Of a stretch of DNA of 64,000 nucleotides, positions 27,224 to 36,432 are shown piece by piece; position 1 is the first letter of the stretch; each line of letters opens with the position of its first letter. The stretch spans positions 144,265 through 208,264 of the forward strand of contig OMXJ01000003.1 of the NCBI GenBank assembly GCA_900315015.1, given 5' to 3'. The notes beneath the pieces were generated by a model, which made no database searches, was not told where the DNA came from, and saw only the letters and a list, made by a program, of their open reading frames with translations. Position numbers and translations under genes: made by a program. Origin of the DNA: an uncultured Eubacteriales bacterium (GTDB lineage Bacteria > Bacillota > Clostridia > Lachnospirales > Lachnospiraceae).

Positions 27224-28066
27224 ATGCAGACAATGAAACTAAATAATGGAATTCTTATCCCAGCCATTGGATACGGAACATGGCAGACACCAGATGGAGA
27301 TGCTGTTACAAATGGAATTAAGGCCGCAGTCGACTATGGATATAGACATGTAGACACAGCAGCCGCATACGAAAATGAAGAAGGTGTTGGAAAAGGTATT
27401 TTAGAAAGCGGTATAGCAAGAGAAGAGCTATTTGTAACTAGTAAGGTATGGAATTCAGAACGTGGTTATGATACAACACTTGCTGCATTTGAAAAATCCT
27501 TAAAGAGACTTAAGTTTGATTACCTGGATTTATATCTTATTCATTGGCCTGCATCAGCAAACAGGTTTGAAAACTGGGAGCAGATAAATCTTGATACCTG
27601 GAAAGCAATGACAGAGTTATATAAGGCAGGAAAAATTAAGGCAATAGGTGTATCCAACTTTAAGCCACATCACCTTAAGGCCCTTATGGAGACAGAGGTA
27701 AAGCCAATGGTAAATCAGATAGAATTCCATCCTGGCATGTTAGAGCTTCAGCAGGAGACCTTAGATTACTGCAAGGAAAATGATATCATAGTTGAGGGCT
27801 GGTCACCACTTGGAACAGGAAGAATGTTAAATAACCCTGTATTAATAGAAATTGCTGAAAAGGTAAATAGATCAGTGGCACAGGTCTGCATCAGATGGTG
27901 CATTCAGCATGGTGTGCTTCCACTTCCTAAGTCTGTTACTCCTACAAGAATAAAGCAGAACCTTCAGGTGTTTGATTTTGAACTTGATGAAGATGACATG
28001 GGAAGAATAGATGCCCTTGATAATTTCGGTTATTCAGGCTCTGATCCAGATACTGTACGTTTCTAA
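27224..28066 (+). CDS. Aldo/keto reductase
   Basis: 280 residues, standard length. It is an NAD(P)H-dependent reductase of aldehydes and ketones in the cytoplasm. The family tetrad is visible: Asp and Tyr in HVDTAAAYENEEGVG, Lys in VTSKVWN and His in YLIHWP. KAIGVSNFKPHHL and NQIEFHPG are further family motifs. AAAGGAGAG precedes the ATG. The substrate cannot be predicted; relatives are annotated as 2,5-diketo-D-gluconate or methylglyoxal reductases. It has its own promoter and its base composition is like the native background. Confidence 0.9.
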   Translation: MQTMKLNNGILIPAIGYGTWQTPDGDAVTNGIKAAVDYGYRHVDTAAAYENEEGVGKGILESGIAREELFVTSKVWNSERGYDTTLAAFEKSLKRLKFDYLDLYLIHWPASANRFENWEQINLDTWKAMTELYKAGKIKAIGVSNFKPHHLKALMETEVKPMVNQIEFHPGMLELQQETLDYCKENDIIVEGWSPLGTGRMLNNPVLIEIAEKVNRSVAQVCIRWCIQHGVLPLPKSVTPTRIKQNLQVFDFELDEDDMGRIDALDNFGYSGSDPDTVRF

Positions 28067-28090
28067 TAATTATGCATATGTAATAATTGT

Positions 28091-28250
28091 CATAAGTAAT
28101 AGATTGCATAAGTAATAATTGTCATAAGTAATAGATTGCATAAGTAATAACTGGCATAAGTGAGGTTTGCATAAGTAATAACTGTTATGAGTGATGGTTT
28201 GGATAAGTAATAACTGTTATGAGTGATGGTATGGTATAAGTAATACTTGA
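28091..28250 (+). repeat. Degenerate tandem repeat, 31-32-bp period, about 5 copies
   Basis: Units are built on CATAAGTAATA alternating with TTG or TGT ends. Later units decay to ATGAGTGATGG. The array fills the gap between the reductase gene and the next gene. Confidence 0.8.
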
Positions 28251-28270
28251 TATAGAGAAGAGGTAGGGAT

Positions 28271-29176
28271 TTGACTAGTTGCACAAAGGCGTATTATCAT
28301 CTTCCAGGTCTTTTTGAATTCTATGATCTGTATAGAGAATTTTTGCCACTGTATAAAAATCATAGAGAATATTTCTATGATTGGTGTGAAATAGGCTCTA
28401 TATATGGCGCTCCGGCAGATTGTATCTGGGGAGGTGGAAGAGTAGGCTTTGGTGAGCAGTTAGCAGAAGATGTATTTGAGTTAACTGAAAAATATGGCAT
28501 ATCAGCAAGGCTTACCTTTAGCAATTCTTTACTTGAAGAAAAGCATTTTTTAGATAAAAAATGTAACAGGCTATGCAAGCTTGCAAATGAAGCCAAAAAT
28601 GTAAAAAACGGAGTAATAATATACTCAGACTTATTAATGGATTACATAAAGGCTAATTATAAGGAATTATATTTTGTATCATCTACAACAAAGGTAATAA
28701 CTGACTTTAATGAATTTTTAGCTGAAGTAGACCGAGAGGATTTTTCGTATGTTGTACCGGATTTCCGCTTAAATAAGAGCATTGAGAAATTAGAAGGACT
28801 GACACCTTTGCAAAAGGATAAGGTTGAGTTTCTCTGTAATGAGTGCTGTTTTTATGGCTGCAATGAAAGAAAGGAATGCTACGAAAATGTAAGCAGGAAA
28901 AGCCTAGATGAAGATATTCCTGATCATATATGCCATGCTCCTAATCATGAGGAAGGTTATAAGTTTTCTAAAGCAATGAAAAATCCTGGTTTTATAGGTG
29001 TAGAAGATATTCAGAAGCTATATATGCCTATGGGCTTTTCTAACTTTAAAATCGAAGGAAGAAGCCTTGGAAGTGCAATAGTACTTGAATTTATTTTGTA
29101 TTATATGACAAAGCCTGAATATCAGCTTAATGTAAGAGAAGAAATATATTTAGATAGCTCATTAGATTTATTTTAA
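28271..29176 (+). CDS. Cysteine-cluster protein, possibly peptidase-U32-like
   Basis: 301 residues from a TTG at 28271 preceded by GAGGTAGGG. The N-terminal half looks like a TIM-barrel segment (ARLTFSNSLLEEKHFLDKKC, later VIIYSDLLMDYIKANY and FVSSTTKVITDF). A cysteine cluster (FLCNECCFYGCNERKECY) near residue 197 could bind an Fe-S centre or zinc, as in some U32-family proteins. This resemblance is weak. It stands after a repeat array without an obvious partner. The N-terminal methionine is encoded by TTG. Confidence 0.5.
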   Translation: MTSCTKAYYHLPGLFEFYDLYREFLPLYKNHREYFYDWCEIGSIYGAPADCIWGGGRVGFGEQLAEDVFELTEKYGISARLTFSNSLLEEKHFLDKKCNRLCKLANEAKNVKNGVIIYSDLLMDYIKANYKELYFVSSTTKVITDFNEFLAEVDREDFSYVVPDFRLNKSIEKLEGLTPLQKDKVEFLCNECCFYGCNERKECYENVSRKSLDEDIPDHICHAPNHEEGYKFSKAMKNPGFIGVEDIQKLYMPMGFSNFKIEGRSLGSAIVLEFILYYMTKPEYQLNVREEIYLDSSLDLF

Positions 29177-29270
29177 TTTTTCTTTTCGGAAAAGCTCGTT
29201 TTGAAAGTGGGAATGATATAGGTCTGCTAAATGTAATAATGTGATGTACTGAATTATGTGCTAACAAAAA

Positions 29271-29311
29271 AAAACAGGAAGAGAACTCGAAATGAAGTTC
29301 CTTCCTGTTTT
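29271..29311. terminator. Bidirectional terminator between convergent genes
   Basis: AAAACAGGAAG...AACT pairs with AGTTC...CTTCCTGTTTT, with A-runs and T-runs on both sides. Confidence 0.75.
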
Positions 29312-29312
29312 G

Positions 29313-30905
29313 TTATACCGTCCCTTCGTAAATTGTCTTGTCACCGAGCTTGACAAGCTTTACACCCTGTTCTTTGTTTTTATTGAAATTAAATGTCAGC
29401 ATATATCCGACGTTAAGACCGAAATGCTCGAGATATCTGACAAGCTGCTGCTCACCGTCTGAATTGTATTTCTGCCCGCGCCATATCTTTAATTCAATAA
29501 TATCCTGCTGTCCGAGATAATCAACAACCACATCTGTGCGTGTCTGATCTCTGGTCTGGGCTTCTATATAGTAGTTGCCTGTACCGTTGATAATGGGCTT
29601 TAGGAACAGCAGGAACTGTTCACGTCCGTCCTTTTCCTTGAATTTATCTTCAAGCGGTCCGAATTTCTGAGTATAGGTCTTTATGAAATGCTCTATCACA
29701 AGTCGCATATTCAGCTTGCCGTCTTCGACAAAGATGTTTTTGGCAAGTGTGCCTTCATTGAACATCGCACTTGATTTGATCTCCTCGTCCGAAAGGAAAA
29801 GGTTATACAGTAGCGTTTCAAATATCCTGTTGGAAATGGCAACTGTATTGTGATTGTTCTTTATGAAACCGTACATCTCCATCTGAGATATAGACTCCTG
29901 AAGTGCAGAATATGAAAGAGTTGTACCTTCCATGAGGATACTTTTGATTGATTTTTTTAGATCGGGATAGTTTGTCAGCTTGCCTGTAAGCGACTGGAAA
30001 AGCGAGTTCTTTTCGGAAAGCAGTATCTTAATTGCTTCATTGAATCCCTGTTTAGTCCATGCCTTTTCAAGACTGTCAAATTTGTCCGGTACAAGCTGCT
30101 CGTCGATGATCTGACATATACGGCTGACAAGGAACGGATAGCCGCTTGTGTGTTCGTAGATCGAATCGGCGATAAGCTTTGTGTTCATACCCGTGTTATG
30201 GTCGGCTTCGTATTCGTCAAGCATGCCCTTTATACCGTTGGCAGACAGTGACATATCTATATTGAAATCCGCAGAAATATTCCAGGGGGTGTTTAACTTT
30301 GAATCATTATCGTTTCGGATATTGCCCTTGATGTGCTTTATATCGGCAACTCCAGCAAGGATCACTGACTGAAACGCAGGATTGTCCTCGTCGTATTCTC
30401 TTTCAAGATACTGGAGCCTAAGCTGTGCAAGGAAGTCCAGAAACACCTGATTGTTTGATGCGCTGTCAACTTCGTCAATGATAAAGACAATTGGCCCAGG
30501 AGAAACCTCACACCATTTTGAAAATAAAAGAAACAACTCGCCAAGTCTTGCTTTATTCGCCTCTCTATTTGCGAAATCATTAAATGTATCAATGATTTCG
30601 GATGGGAGTGTCATCTTTGATGCTTTTCGTATTATAAGCAGTGATAATGTTCTGACAAAGCTCTCTTCATCGGCAAAATCTGCGGTGCCGATTGCCTGGA
30701 AATCAAGTCTTAATACAACGTACTCGTCTTTCAGATACCTTTCAAGAGCAGCAAGAGTAGTGGTCTTTCCGAATTGCCGTGCCCTGTTTATTGTGAAGTA
30801 GTCGCCGTTATCTATCATCACCTTAATCTTATTCAATCGATCAGTGATGTCAACCATATAATTCTTAGAAGGATTACATAGTCCTGTGGTCTTGAACTTT
30901 TTCAT
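29313..30905 (-). CDS. AAA-ATPase-like protein with C-terminal PD-(D/E)XK nuclease-like region
   Basis: 530 residues from an ATG at 30905 with AAAGGGG upstream; an ATG at 30947 lacks a site. The P-loop is NRARQFGKTTT near residue 45 and Walker B is FIIDEVDS. The C-terminal region TRTDVVVDYLGQQDIIELK has the D...E-x-K spacing of PD-(D/E)XK nucleases, as in the AAA-ATPase-like/DUF1703 group. These genes are widespread, multicopy and lineage-specific in gut Firmicutes and Bacteroides; their function is unsettled and defence or mobility is proposed. The gene is GC-richer than its surroundings, suggesting transfer. Confidence 0.75.
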   Translation of the reverse strand: MKKFKTTGLCNPSKNYMVDITDRLNKIKVMIDNGDYFTINRARQFGKTTTLAALERYLKDEYVVLRLDFQAIGTADFADEESFVRTLSLLIIRKASKMTLPSEIIDTFNDFANREANKARLGELFLLFSKWCEVSPGPIVFIIDEVDSASNNQVFLDFLAQLRLQYLEREYDEDNPAFQSVILAGVADIKHIKGNIRNDNDSKLNTPWNISADFNIDMSLSANGIKGMLDEYEADHNTGMNTKLIADSIYEHTSGYPFLVSRICQIIDEQLVPDKFDSLEKAWTKQGFNEAIKILLSEKNSLFQSLTGKLTNYPDLKKSIKSILMEGTTLSYSALQESISQMEMYGFIKNNHNTVAISNRIFETLLYNLFLSDEEIKSSAMFNEGTLAKNIFVEDGKLNMRLVIEHFIKTYTQKFGPLEDKFKEKDGREQFLLFLKPIINGTGNYYIEAQTRDQTRTDVVVDYLGQQDIIELKIWRGQKYNSDGEQQLVRYLEHFGLNVGYMLTFNFNKNKEQGVKLVKLGDKTIYEGTV

Positions 30906-31241
30906 GAAGGTACGCCCCTTTCTGCACGCGAATACATACTTTATCATTATGTTTATAGCACAGAAAATCCATTAATGCAACCTTTTACTGAAATCATAGC
31001 TTTCTTTTGTTCTTCTTTGCAATCTGCTCCGTATGCAGGCGCAATGAGCCGTCAACGAAGCAATGATCTACACGCACGTTCTCAACATTAAAATAAGTGA
31101 GGGCGAGATTTGTTGTCTGTTGTCATAGTAAATTTTCCTTTGCGCAAATTTCGATTTAGCAGAGAAAGCCAAGTTGCCCTCTCACTAACCCTTATTGTAC
31201 CAAACCACTCCGAAAAAATCAATTACATAGGAGGGATTTCC

Positions 31242-31379
31242 TTGACCGCAGATACCAAAGAGGTAGTTACCACGATTGCCTTTATGATCGGTGTCCGGAT
31301 GTCGGCACTCACCGCAAGCTATGGGGAATGTGCCGAGCTGAAAGCAGGGCTCAGAGCCGACCGTGATGCTACTGTGTAG
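31242..31379 (+). CDS. Possible 45-residue protein or gene fragment
   Basis: TTG at 31242 preceded by AGGAGGG. The translation includes EVVTTIAFMIGVRMSALTAS and ends in DRDATV. The stretch is clearly GC-richer than the flanks and ends directly where the next AAA-ATPase unit begins. It may be a remnant of an element gene; no family was recognised. Confidence 0.35.
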   Translation: MTADTKEVVTTIAFMIGVRMSALTASYGECAELKAGLRADRDATV

Positions 31380-31531
31380 TGAAAAAGGGGTGTTGCCGTT
31401 GCATCAGCCCCTTTACAATTCATATTCTCAATGTTATATTATAAGTCATAGATAAATTTAGGAGGCGGTAATATGGGTAATTATCTTAACCCTGATAACA
31501 TCGATTTTCGCAGGGCTTTAAACTCGGAGAT
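31370..31531 (+). repeat. 5' block of a duplicated AAA-ATPase unit (longer copy)
   Basis: Nearly identical to 35172-35331. It covers a hairpin (AAAGGGG with CCCCTTT), the ribosome binding site AGGAGG and the first 19 codons of the ATPase gene. Confidence 0.8.
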
Positions 31532-32826
31532 ATATGTTGGCAAATCTGAGCTTATAAAACAGACAAATGCAATTTTGGATACTGAAAATCGTTTTGTATG
31601 TGTAAGCCGTCCTAGACGCTTCGGAAAATCGATGGCTGCGAATATGCTGACCGCTTATTACAGCAAGGGCTGTGATTCAAGTGAGATGTTTGCGCCGCTT
31701 AAAATATCATCAGATGACAGCTTTGAAAAGTATCTGAATAAGTACAATGTAATCCATATCAATATGGTAGAATTCTCGACAAACAATACGATTTCGGATA
31801 TGATCGCTGAAATTGAAAAAACGCTTTTGTTTGATATTCTTGATGAGTTTTCCGATTTGCGTTTTTTTGATGAAACAGGGCTTATAAGGACTATTCAGGA
31901 TGTTTTCACCAAAACGAAAGTACCGTTCATTTTTATAATCGATGAATGGGACTGCGTTTTCAGAATTAAGAAATATACATCGGACGCTCAGATCGAATAC
32001 CTTAATTTCCTGAGCAATCTTCTGAAAGACAAGAGCTATGTTGCTCTTGCGTATATGACGGGTATTCTGCCAATAAAGAAGTACGGCGAGCATTCCGCGC
32101 TCAATATGTTCACCGAAATATCTATATCCGACACCAACAGATACGCCGAATTTACAGGTTTTACCGATGATGAAGTAACTGCGCTTTGTGATAAGTATTC
32201 CGTTTCTTTTGATGACCTGAAACAGTGGTACGATGGTTATTGTGTTGATGGCATTTCCATATATAATCCTCGCGCGGTCGTTGAGAGTATCCGAGCTAAA
32301 AAGATAAGCAATTACTGGACTTCCACCGAGACCTATGAGGCTCTGAAAGTCTATATCCAGGCGGATTTTGACGGCTTACACGACAAGGTCACCCGCATGA
32401 TTGCAGGGGAGAAGATAGAGGTCAATACGGCGAAATTCCAGAACGATATGACCACATTTGCCTCAGCTGACGATATACTCACACTGCTGATCCATCTGGG
32501 CTATCTGACATATGAAGCCTTTGGAAAAAAGGCTCTGGGCAGAGGTCTGGTATGGATACCTAATGCCGAAGTTCAGCAAGAATTCATTAACTGCATCGAG
32601 TAAGGGATTTGCAGATATCGTTCTGCTGCCTTATCAGAATACTGATAAGCCTGCTATGATAATCGAACTGAAACACGACAACTCAGCTGATACTGCTATC
32701 AGACAGATAAAAGAAAAGCGTTACACGGGAGCGCTGGCAGGATATACTGATGAAATAATTCTTGTTGGGATAAGTTATGATGATAGCAAGGGACATAGTT
32801 GCGTTATAGAAAAGGTCAAACTGTAA
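31473..32826 (+). pseudogene. AAA-ATPase/DUF1703-type nuclease gene with internal deletion
   Basis: The first 376 codons are intact: VCVSRPRRFGKSMAANML (P-loop region), FIIDEWDCVF (Walker B) and QWYDGYCVDG. The frame ends at 32603 (EFINCIE). The next frame at once continues KGFADIVLLPYQNTDKPAMI, then IELKHDNS and IRQIKEKRY, the PD-(D/E)XK end of the same family. Intact relatives have roughly 100 residues between these parts, so a deletion with frameshift removed them. The ATPase domain may still be made; the nuclease is probably lost. AGGAGGCGG precedes the ATG. Confidence 0.75.
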
Positions 32827-32975
32827 ATTGTGAGCTGTTGTACTGAATTTTGTACAGCATTATTTAGAGCCTACATCTTATTTACCTCTTATGACTACTG
32901 AAAATCACTTGAAATGAGTGAAAATGGATGAATGCTCTTGAAATTATGCCTTTATGAGGAGAGACTAATTATCAT

Positions 32976-33057
32976 AGGGCTGTTTCATAACCCGTAAGAT
33001 AAAACTTAATAGATACTTTTTAAAAGCAGGTCTTGGGATTTATACTCATATATCCTT
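32976..33057 (+). repeat. 82-bp dispersed repeat, copy B (right edge of the accessory island)
   Basis: Counterpart of 16861-16942 in direct orientation. It follows immediately after the 3' block (32933-32975) of the duplicated ATPase unit. Confidence 0.8.
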
Positions 33058-33071
33058 GTGTATTATACCAC

Positions 33072-33100
33072 TTGAAATAACTGTAGCAATAAGCTATAAT
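33072..33100 (+). promoter_or_regulatory. Consensus promoter of the DUF3990 gene pair
   Basis: TTGAAA, 17 bp, TATAAT. It gives a leader of about 145 nt before the ATG at 33252. The gap 32827-33251 otherwise holds repeat blocks only. Confidence 0.7.
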
Positions 33101-33251
33101 AGTATATGTAATAAGGAAGCCGAAGGGCAAGACAAAGCGTACTCGTTATATGTCTGGCGCTGCGCTGTTTGTTGCTTATGGACAGTTGGTGTACGGCGTG
33201 ATTCTTGCTGAAACATGATGAATGTGGTATCATGAAAAGAGAGGTAAAAGC

Positions 33252-33917
33252 ATGGATGATATAATTCTTTATCACGGGTCAAGAGGCGGTTTGGTTGGCG
33301 ACATCAAGCCTTCCAGTAGAGTTCTGTGCGATTTCGGCAAAGGCTTCTATATGGGAACAGACAAGATGCAGGCAAAAGCTCTTGTCTCCGAAAAGCGAGA
33401 GCCGATATTGTACACCTTAAAGTTCAAGCTGTCCGAGATTCCAGAAAGCAGGCTTCTTGTACTGGAAGGGCAAGATTGGCTGAACGCCGTCCTTGCAAAG
33501 AGGAAGCTCTGCGAAGAGTTCAATCGTTTGCCTTTGGCAAAGAAATGGAGAAAAGAAGTCGAAGGTTACGATGTTGTAATCGGGAAAATCGCTGATGATA
33601 AGATGCTCGATGCGATTGAGAGATTCACGTCTTATGGCATGACGGATGTGGCTCTGATTCAATGCTTGCAATCCACGAACTACGGAATGCAATATGTTGC
33701 TAAAACCGATTTTGCTTGTTCCAAGATTGCTATTCTTGCAGAAAAGACGCTGCAAGGGGCAGAGCTGCAAATGGCAAAAGAGTATGCGAGAAACGCTCGT
33801 ATCAATGCGGTTCACGCAGTAGATGATGCAATTAAGAGTACAAGAGGTAAAGGGATGTACCTTGACGAAATCGTTCAGGTGGAACAATCGAAATCTAAAA
33901 GGTTAGGAAAAGGGTGA
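33252..33917 (+). CDS. DUF3990 protein, ADP-ribosyltransferase-like, putative toxin
   Basis: 221 residues from the ATG at 33252, preceded by AGAGAGG; an upstream ATG at 33222 has none. The N-terminus YHGSRGG...GDIKPSSRVLCDFGKGFYMG matches the pattern of DUF3990, a member of the ADP-ribosyltransferase clan (H/R, then a GFY motif). The C-terminal part is helical. The next gene starts 4 bp after its stop. DUF3990 genes are commonly paired with a small DUF3791-like gene in a toxin-antitoxin-like layout (family context); toxicity here is inference. Confidence 0.7.
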   Translation: MDDIILYHGSRGGLVGDIKPSSRVLCDFGKGFYMGTDKMQAKALVSEKREPILYTLKFKLSEIPESRLLVLEGQDWLNAVLAKRKLCEEFNRLPLAKKWRKEVEGYDVVIGKIADDKMLDAIERFTSYGMTDVALIQCLQSTNYGMQYVAKTDFACSKIAILAEKTLQGAELQMAKEYARNARINAVHAVDDAIKSTRGKGMYLDEIVQVEQSKSKRLGKG

Positions 33918-33921
33918 TGAT

Positions 33922-34353
33922 ATGGATAGAATCGAACAGAAGATATGCAACACGCAAAAAAACATTTTTTCGTTTGCAGCGAAAAAAGGATATTCTGTAA
34001 AGAGCTTCTGTGAAGCATTCCTGAACTCCGATTTTTGCGCTGAAGCATTCGATACAGAGTATTCGAGGTATCAGTTTGAGACTCCGATGGAATGTATGGA
34101 CTTTCTCATTCCAGAGATTGAAGGAAAGGTGGAAAAGTCTGATTATGCGGATGTTGAAACTGCGGGATATGTCGGATTGATGTACCGCTATCTGTATTTC
34201 GCCACTCCATACACAAGCAGAGAACTTGCAGAAAGAGTTCCTTTTGATGTGGTTGCGTCCACATTAGACGTATCGGCGGTAAAAGGAGAGCATTTGGTTA
34301 TTGAAGATATTTGTACAGAATGCGGTCTTGAATACTTCCCTGATAAAGTATAA
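33922..34353 (+). CDS. Partner protein of the DUF3990 gene (putative antitoxin)
   Basis: 143 residues, acidic and soluble. The ATG lies 4 bp after the DUF3990 stop, with AAAGGGTGATG as ribosome binding region. Visible segments: KKGYSVKSFCEAFLNSDFCA and ELAERVPFDVVASTLDVSAV. The pairing, size and acidity fit an antitoxin, and it may be DUF3791-related. A strong terminator follows at 34413, closing the two-gene operon. Confidence 0.6.
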   Translation: MDRIEQKICNTQKNIFSFAAKKGYSVKSFCEAFLNSDFCAEAFDTEYSRYQFETPMECMDFLIPEIEGKVEKSDYADVETAGYVGLMYRYLYFATPYTSRELAERVPFDVVASTLDVSAVKGEHLVIEDICTECGLEYFPDKV

Positions 34354-34412
34354 AGCACGGAAGTAAGCCGACGTTCTGAATCAGTAAAAAGCCAAATATG
34401 ACAAAACGAAGG

Positions 34413-34440
34413 ATTGCCCCAATCATTTTGGGGCAATTTT
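34413..34440 (+). terminator. Rho-independent terminator after the DUF3990 pair
   Basis: ATTGCCCCAA pairs with TTGGGGCAAT and is followed by TTTTGTTTATT. Confidence 0.9.
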
Positions 34441-34606
34441 GTTTATTCTGCGAATTGAATAATACACACGATAGGTATATAATAGGAGTATAGAATCTTT
34501 TGGGAGTTTCCCATCTTTCTGCTCCGTTCGGAGCATATTTCCATAATAAAAAACTGAATAAAGTGAAGTGATTTTCAAATGAAAAACGCCAATTTTCAAA
34601 AGGTGA

Positions 34607-34981
34607 AAATATGATTATCAATTTCGGGACTACGGCATATACACAGATAACACTGAGGCAACTTCAACAACTACAGTATACAGTAACGAATCGCTTATTT
34701 CAGTAAACGCAATAAAAACAATCGCTGAAACTGAGCGCTTTGAAAGTTTATGGATAGTTGATACAACGAGTATGAAATCGGATGATTCCAATGCGAGCGT
34801 TCCTTATGGAAGTCGATATGAGATAAGCTATAACGGCTCACAATACCAATTTTGCTACACAAACAGCTATAAAAAAGATGTGAAAGATGGAAAAATTGGA
34901 CAGCCTAACGATAATATTACTTGCGATTTATCCGAAGAAAAAGCATTGGGTTTCAGGGAAAAAATAGCTATGAAGAGATAA
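34607..34981 (+). pseudogene. Fragment of an unidentified protein gene
   Basis: An open frame of about 124 codons without a plausible start or ribosome binding site. It includes DYGIYTDNTEATSTTTVYSN, FESLWIVDTTSMKSDD and GSRYEISYNGSQYQFCYTNS. Its coherent composition suggests the C-terminal part of a decayed gene. 34354-34606 holds only a terminator. 34982-35171 shows nothing I can support. Confidence 0.4.
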
Positions 34982-35171
34982 CGAACACGAAAATTGCATA
35001 ACAAACGATTACAAATAGATATGAACACCTATTTTATGATGGAGTATAGTTCCCGAAATACAACAAGCCTGACTGCGAGAAGATCGACTAGGAAAAGAAC
35101 GTAAGGTAGACAAGCTTGTTCACCTTACAATAAACGGTGAGAAGATAGTAACTACCGACAATCTTTTATGA

Positions 35172-35436
35172 TACAGTGTGGTGAAAAGGGGTGTTGCCGT
35201 TGCATAGCCCATTTACAATTCATATCATCTATGTTACAATATAAGATATAGATATATTTAGGAGGCGGTAATATGGGTAATTATCTTAACCCGGATAACA
35301 TCGATTTTCGCAGGGCTTTAAACTCGGAGATCAGAGCTTTTGTGCCTTATTCAGTTTTCGTTGAATTTTGAGCTGTCATATGGCCTGCAGCTGTGCTCTT
35401 GAAATTATGCCTTTATGAGGAGAGACTAATTATCAT
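35172..35436 (+). pseudogene. Collapsed copy of the AAA-ATPase unit
   Basis: 35172-35331 repeats the 5' block of the longer unit (31370-31531), including AGGAGG and the codons for GNYLNPDNIDFRRALNSE. 35394-35436 repeats the 3' block (32933-32975). About 62 bp of other sequence joins them, so more than 1.3 kb of the gene body has been lost. Confidence 0.8.
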
Positions 35437-35443
35437 TTTTTAC

Positions 35444-35472
35444 TTGAAAAAATATAAATAATATGTTAAAAT
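35444..35472 (+). promoter_or_regulatory. Promoter of the PRTase-like gene
   Basis: TTGAAA, 17 bp, TAAAAT, directly after the collapsed ATPase unit. Confidence 0.65.
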
Positions 35473-35540
35473 ATTTATGCATTGTTAATAAAGGTAGCGA
35501 TGGTTGATATTTAAAATATTTTGTTTAGGAGGGCTTTATT

Positions 35541-36176
35541 ATGCAGTCATATAGTGTAGTTTCTAAGTACAATAATCTTATTCAGTTAGAGGTAACACCA
35601 GGTCATTTTGCAACATCATCCTCTCATGTAAACAATTATATTGATCTCACATCAATGAAATCAAGTATTAAAAAGGCTAGAGCAGTAGCTCAGGCAATGG
35701 TATCAGAAATAGAAACCTTCAAGGAGGTAGATACAATTATCTGTATGGATGGCACAAATGTTATTGGAGCCTTCCTTGCACGTGAGCTTGCAAAGCCAGA
35801 ACGTTTTTCTGTTAATTCGAATAAGGACATCAACGTTATTACACCTTCACAGAATTCAAACGGACAGCTTACCTTTAGGGATAATGTTATTCCTACTGTA
35901 CGCGGTAAGAATGTTCTGCTTGTTCTTTCAACAGCATCAACAGGTCATACAGTAGAAAAATCACTTGAATGTATTGAATATTATGGCGGAAAAATTGCTC
36001 ATATTTCTGCTTTATTCAGTGGTGTAGATACGATAGCAGGTCATAAGATCAATTATATTTTTAAGCCATCGGATATTGAAGGCTATGCTTCATACGAGCC
36101 GGGCGATTGTCCATTGTGCAAACAGAATAAGAAGATTGATGGAATTGTATCTGTGCATGGTCTTACCCATGTTTAA
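35541..36176 (+). CDS. Orotate phosphoribosyltransferase-like protein
   Basis: 211 residues. The PRTase fold is suggested by TIICMDGTNVIGAFLARELA and by KNVLLVLSTASTGHTVEKSL, which occupies the PRPP-loop position. The two acidic residues normally before the loop (as in LVEDVITTGGS) are replaced by Leu-Ser, so classical PRPP catalysis is doubtful. A CPLCKQ motif near the end may bind metal. AGGAGGG precedes the ATG. It could be a regulatory or atypical salvage protein. Composition is native-like. Confidence 0.65.
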   Translation: MQSYSVVSKYNNLIQLEVTPGHFATSSSHVNNYIDLTSMKSSIKKARAVAQAMVSEIETFKEVDTIICMDGTNVIGAFLARELAKPERFSVNSNKDINVITPSQNSNGQLTFRDNVIPTVRGKNVLLVLSTASTGHTVEKSLECIEYYGGKIAHISALFSGVDTIAGHKINYIFKPSDIEGYASYEPGDCPLCKQNKKIDGIVSVHGLTHV

Positions 36177-36242
36177 ACTAGAAGATTTAAAAGTATTATA
36201 GTAGTTTTGGTTATAAGAAAAGACATTTGAAAATAAATATCA

Positions 36243-36304
36243 AGTACCCTCTTTACTGAGATGTACCCGTAACACGGGGAAATAGTTAGGAGGGTGCTTT
36301 TGCT
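36243..36304 (+). terminator. Branched hairpin / terminator
   Basis: The outer stem AGTACCCTC pairs with GAGGGTGCT and an inner stem CCCGT...ACGGG closes around AACA. A short T-run follows. It ends the PRTase-like transcript; a regulatory fold is an alternative. Confidence 0.55.
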
Positions 36305-36366
36305 GTTGACTAAATTATATACAAGTAGTTTAGTAATTTAACAGTGTTTAATTTGCGTTCTTGAGG

Positions 36367-36395
36367 TTGAGTTTAACCTTTTAAAATGGTATAAT
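36367..36395 (+). promoter_or_regulatory. Promoter of the YbjN-like gene
   Basis: TTGAGT, 17 bp, TATAAT, 37 bp before the ATG. Confidence 0.65.
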
Positions 36396-36432
36396 ATACT
36401 TAGCGAATTTATTAAATTATGGGGGGTTTACT

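Noticed and set aside
28091..28250. CRISPR-like periodicity
   Set aside because: The whole unit repeats, including the would-be spacers, and it decays gradually.
30451..30801. A 116-codon frame opposite the AAA-ATPase gene
   Set aside because: There is no start signal, and codon pattern and motifs support only the minus-strand gene.
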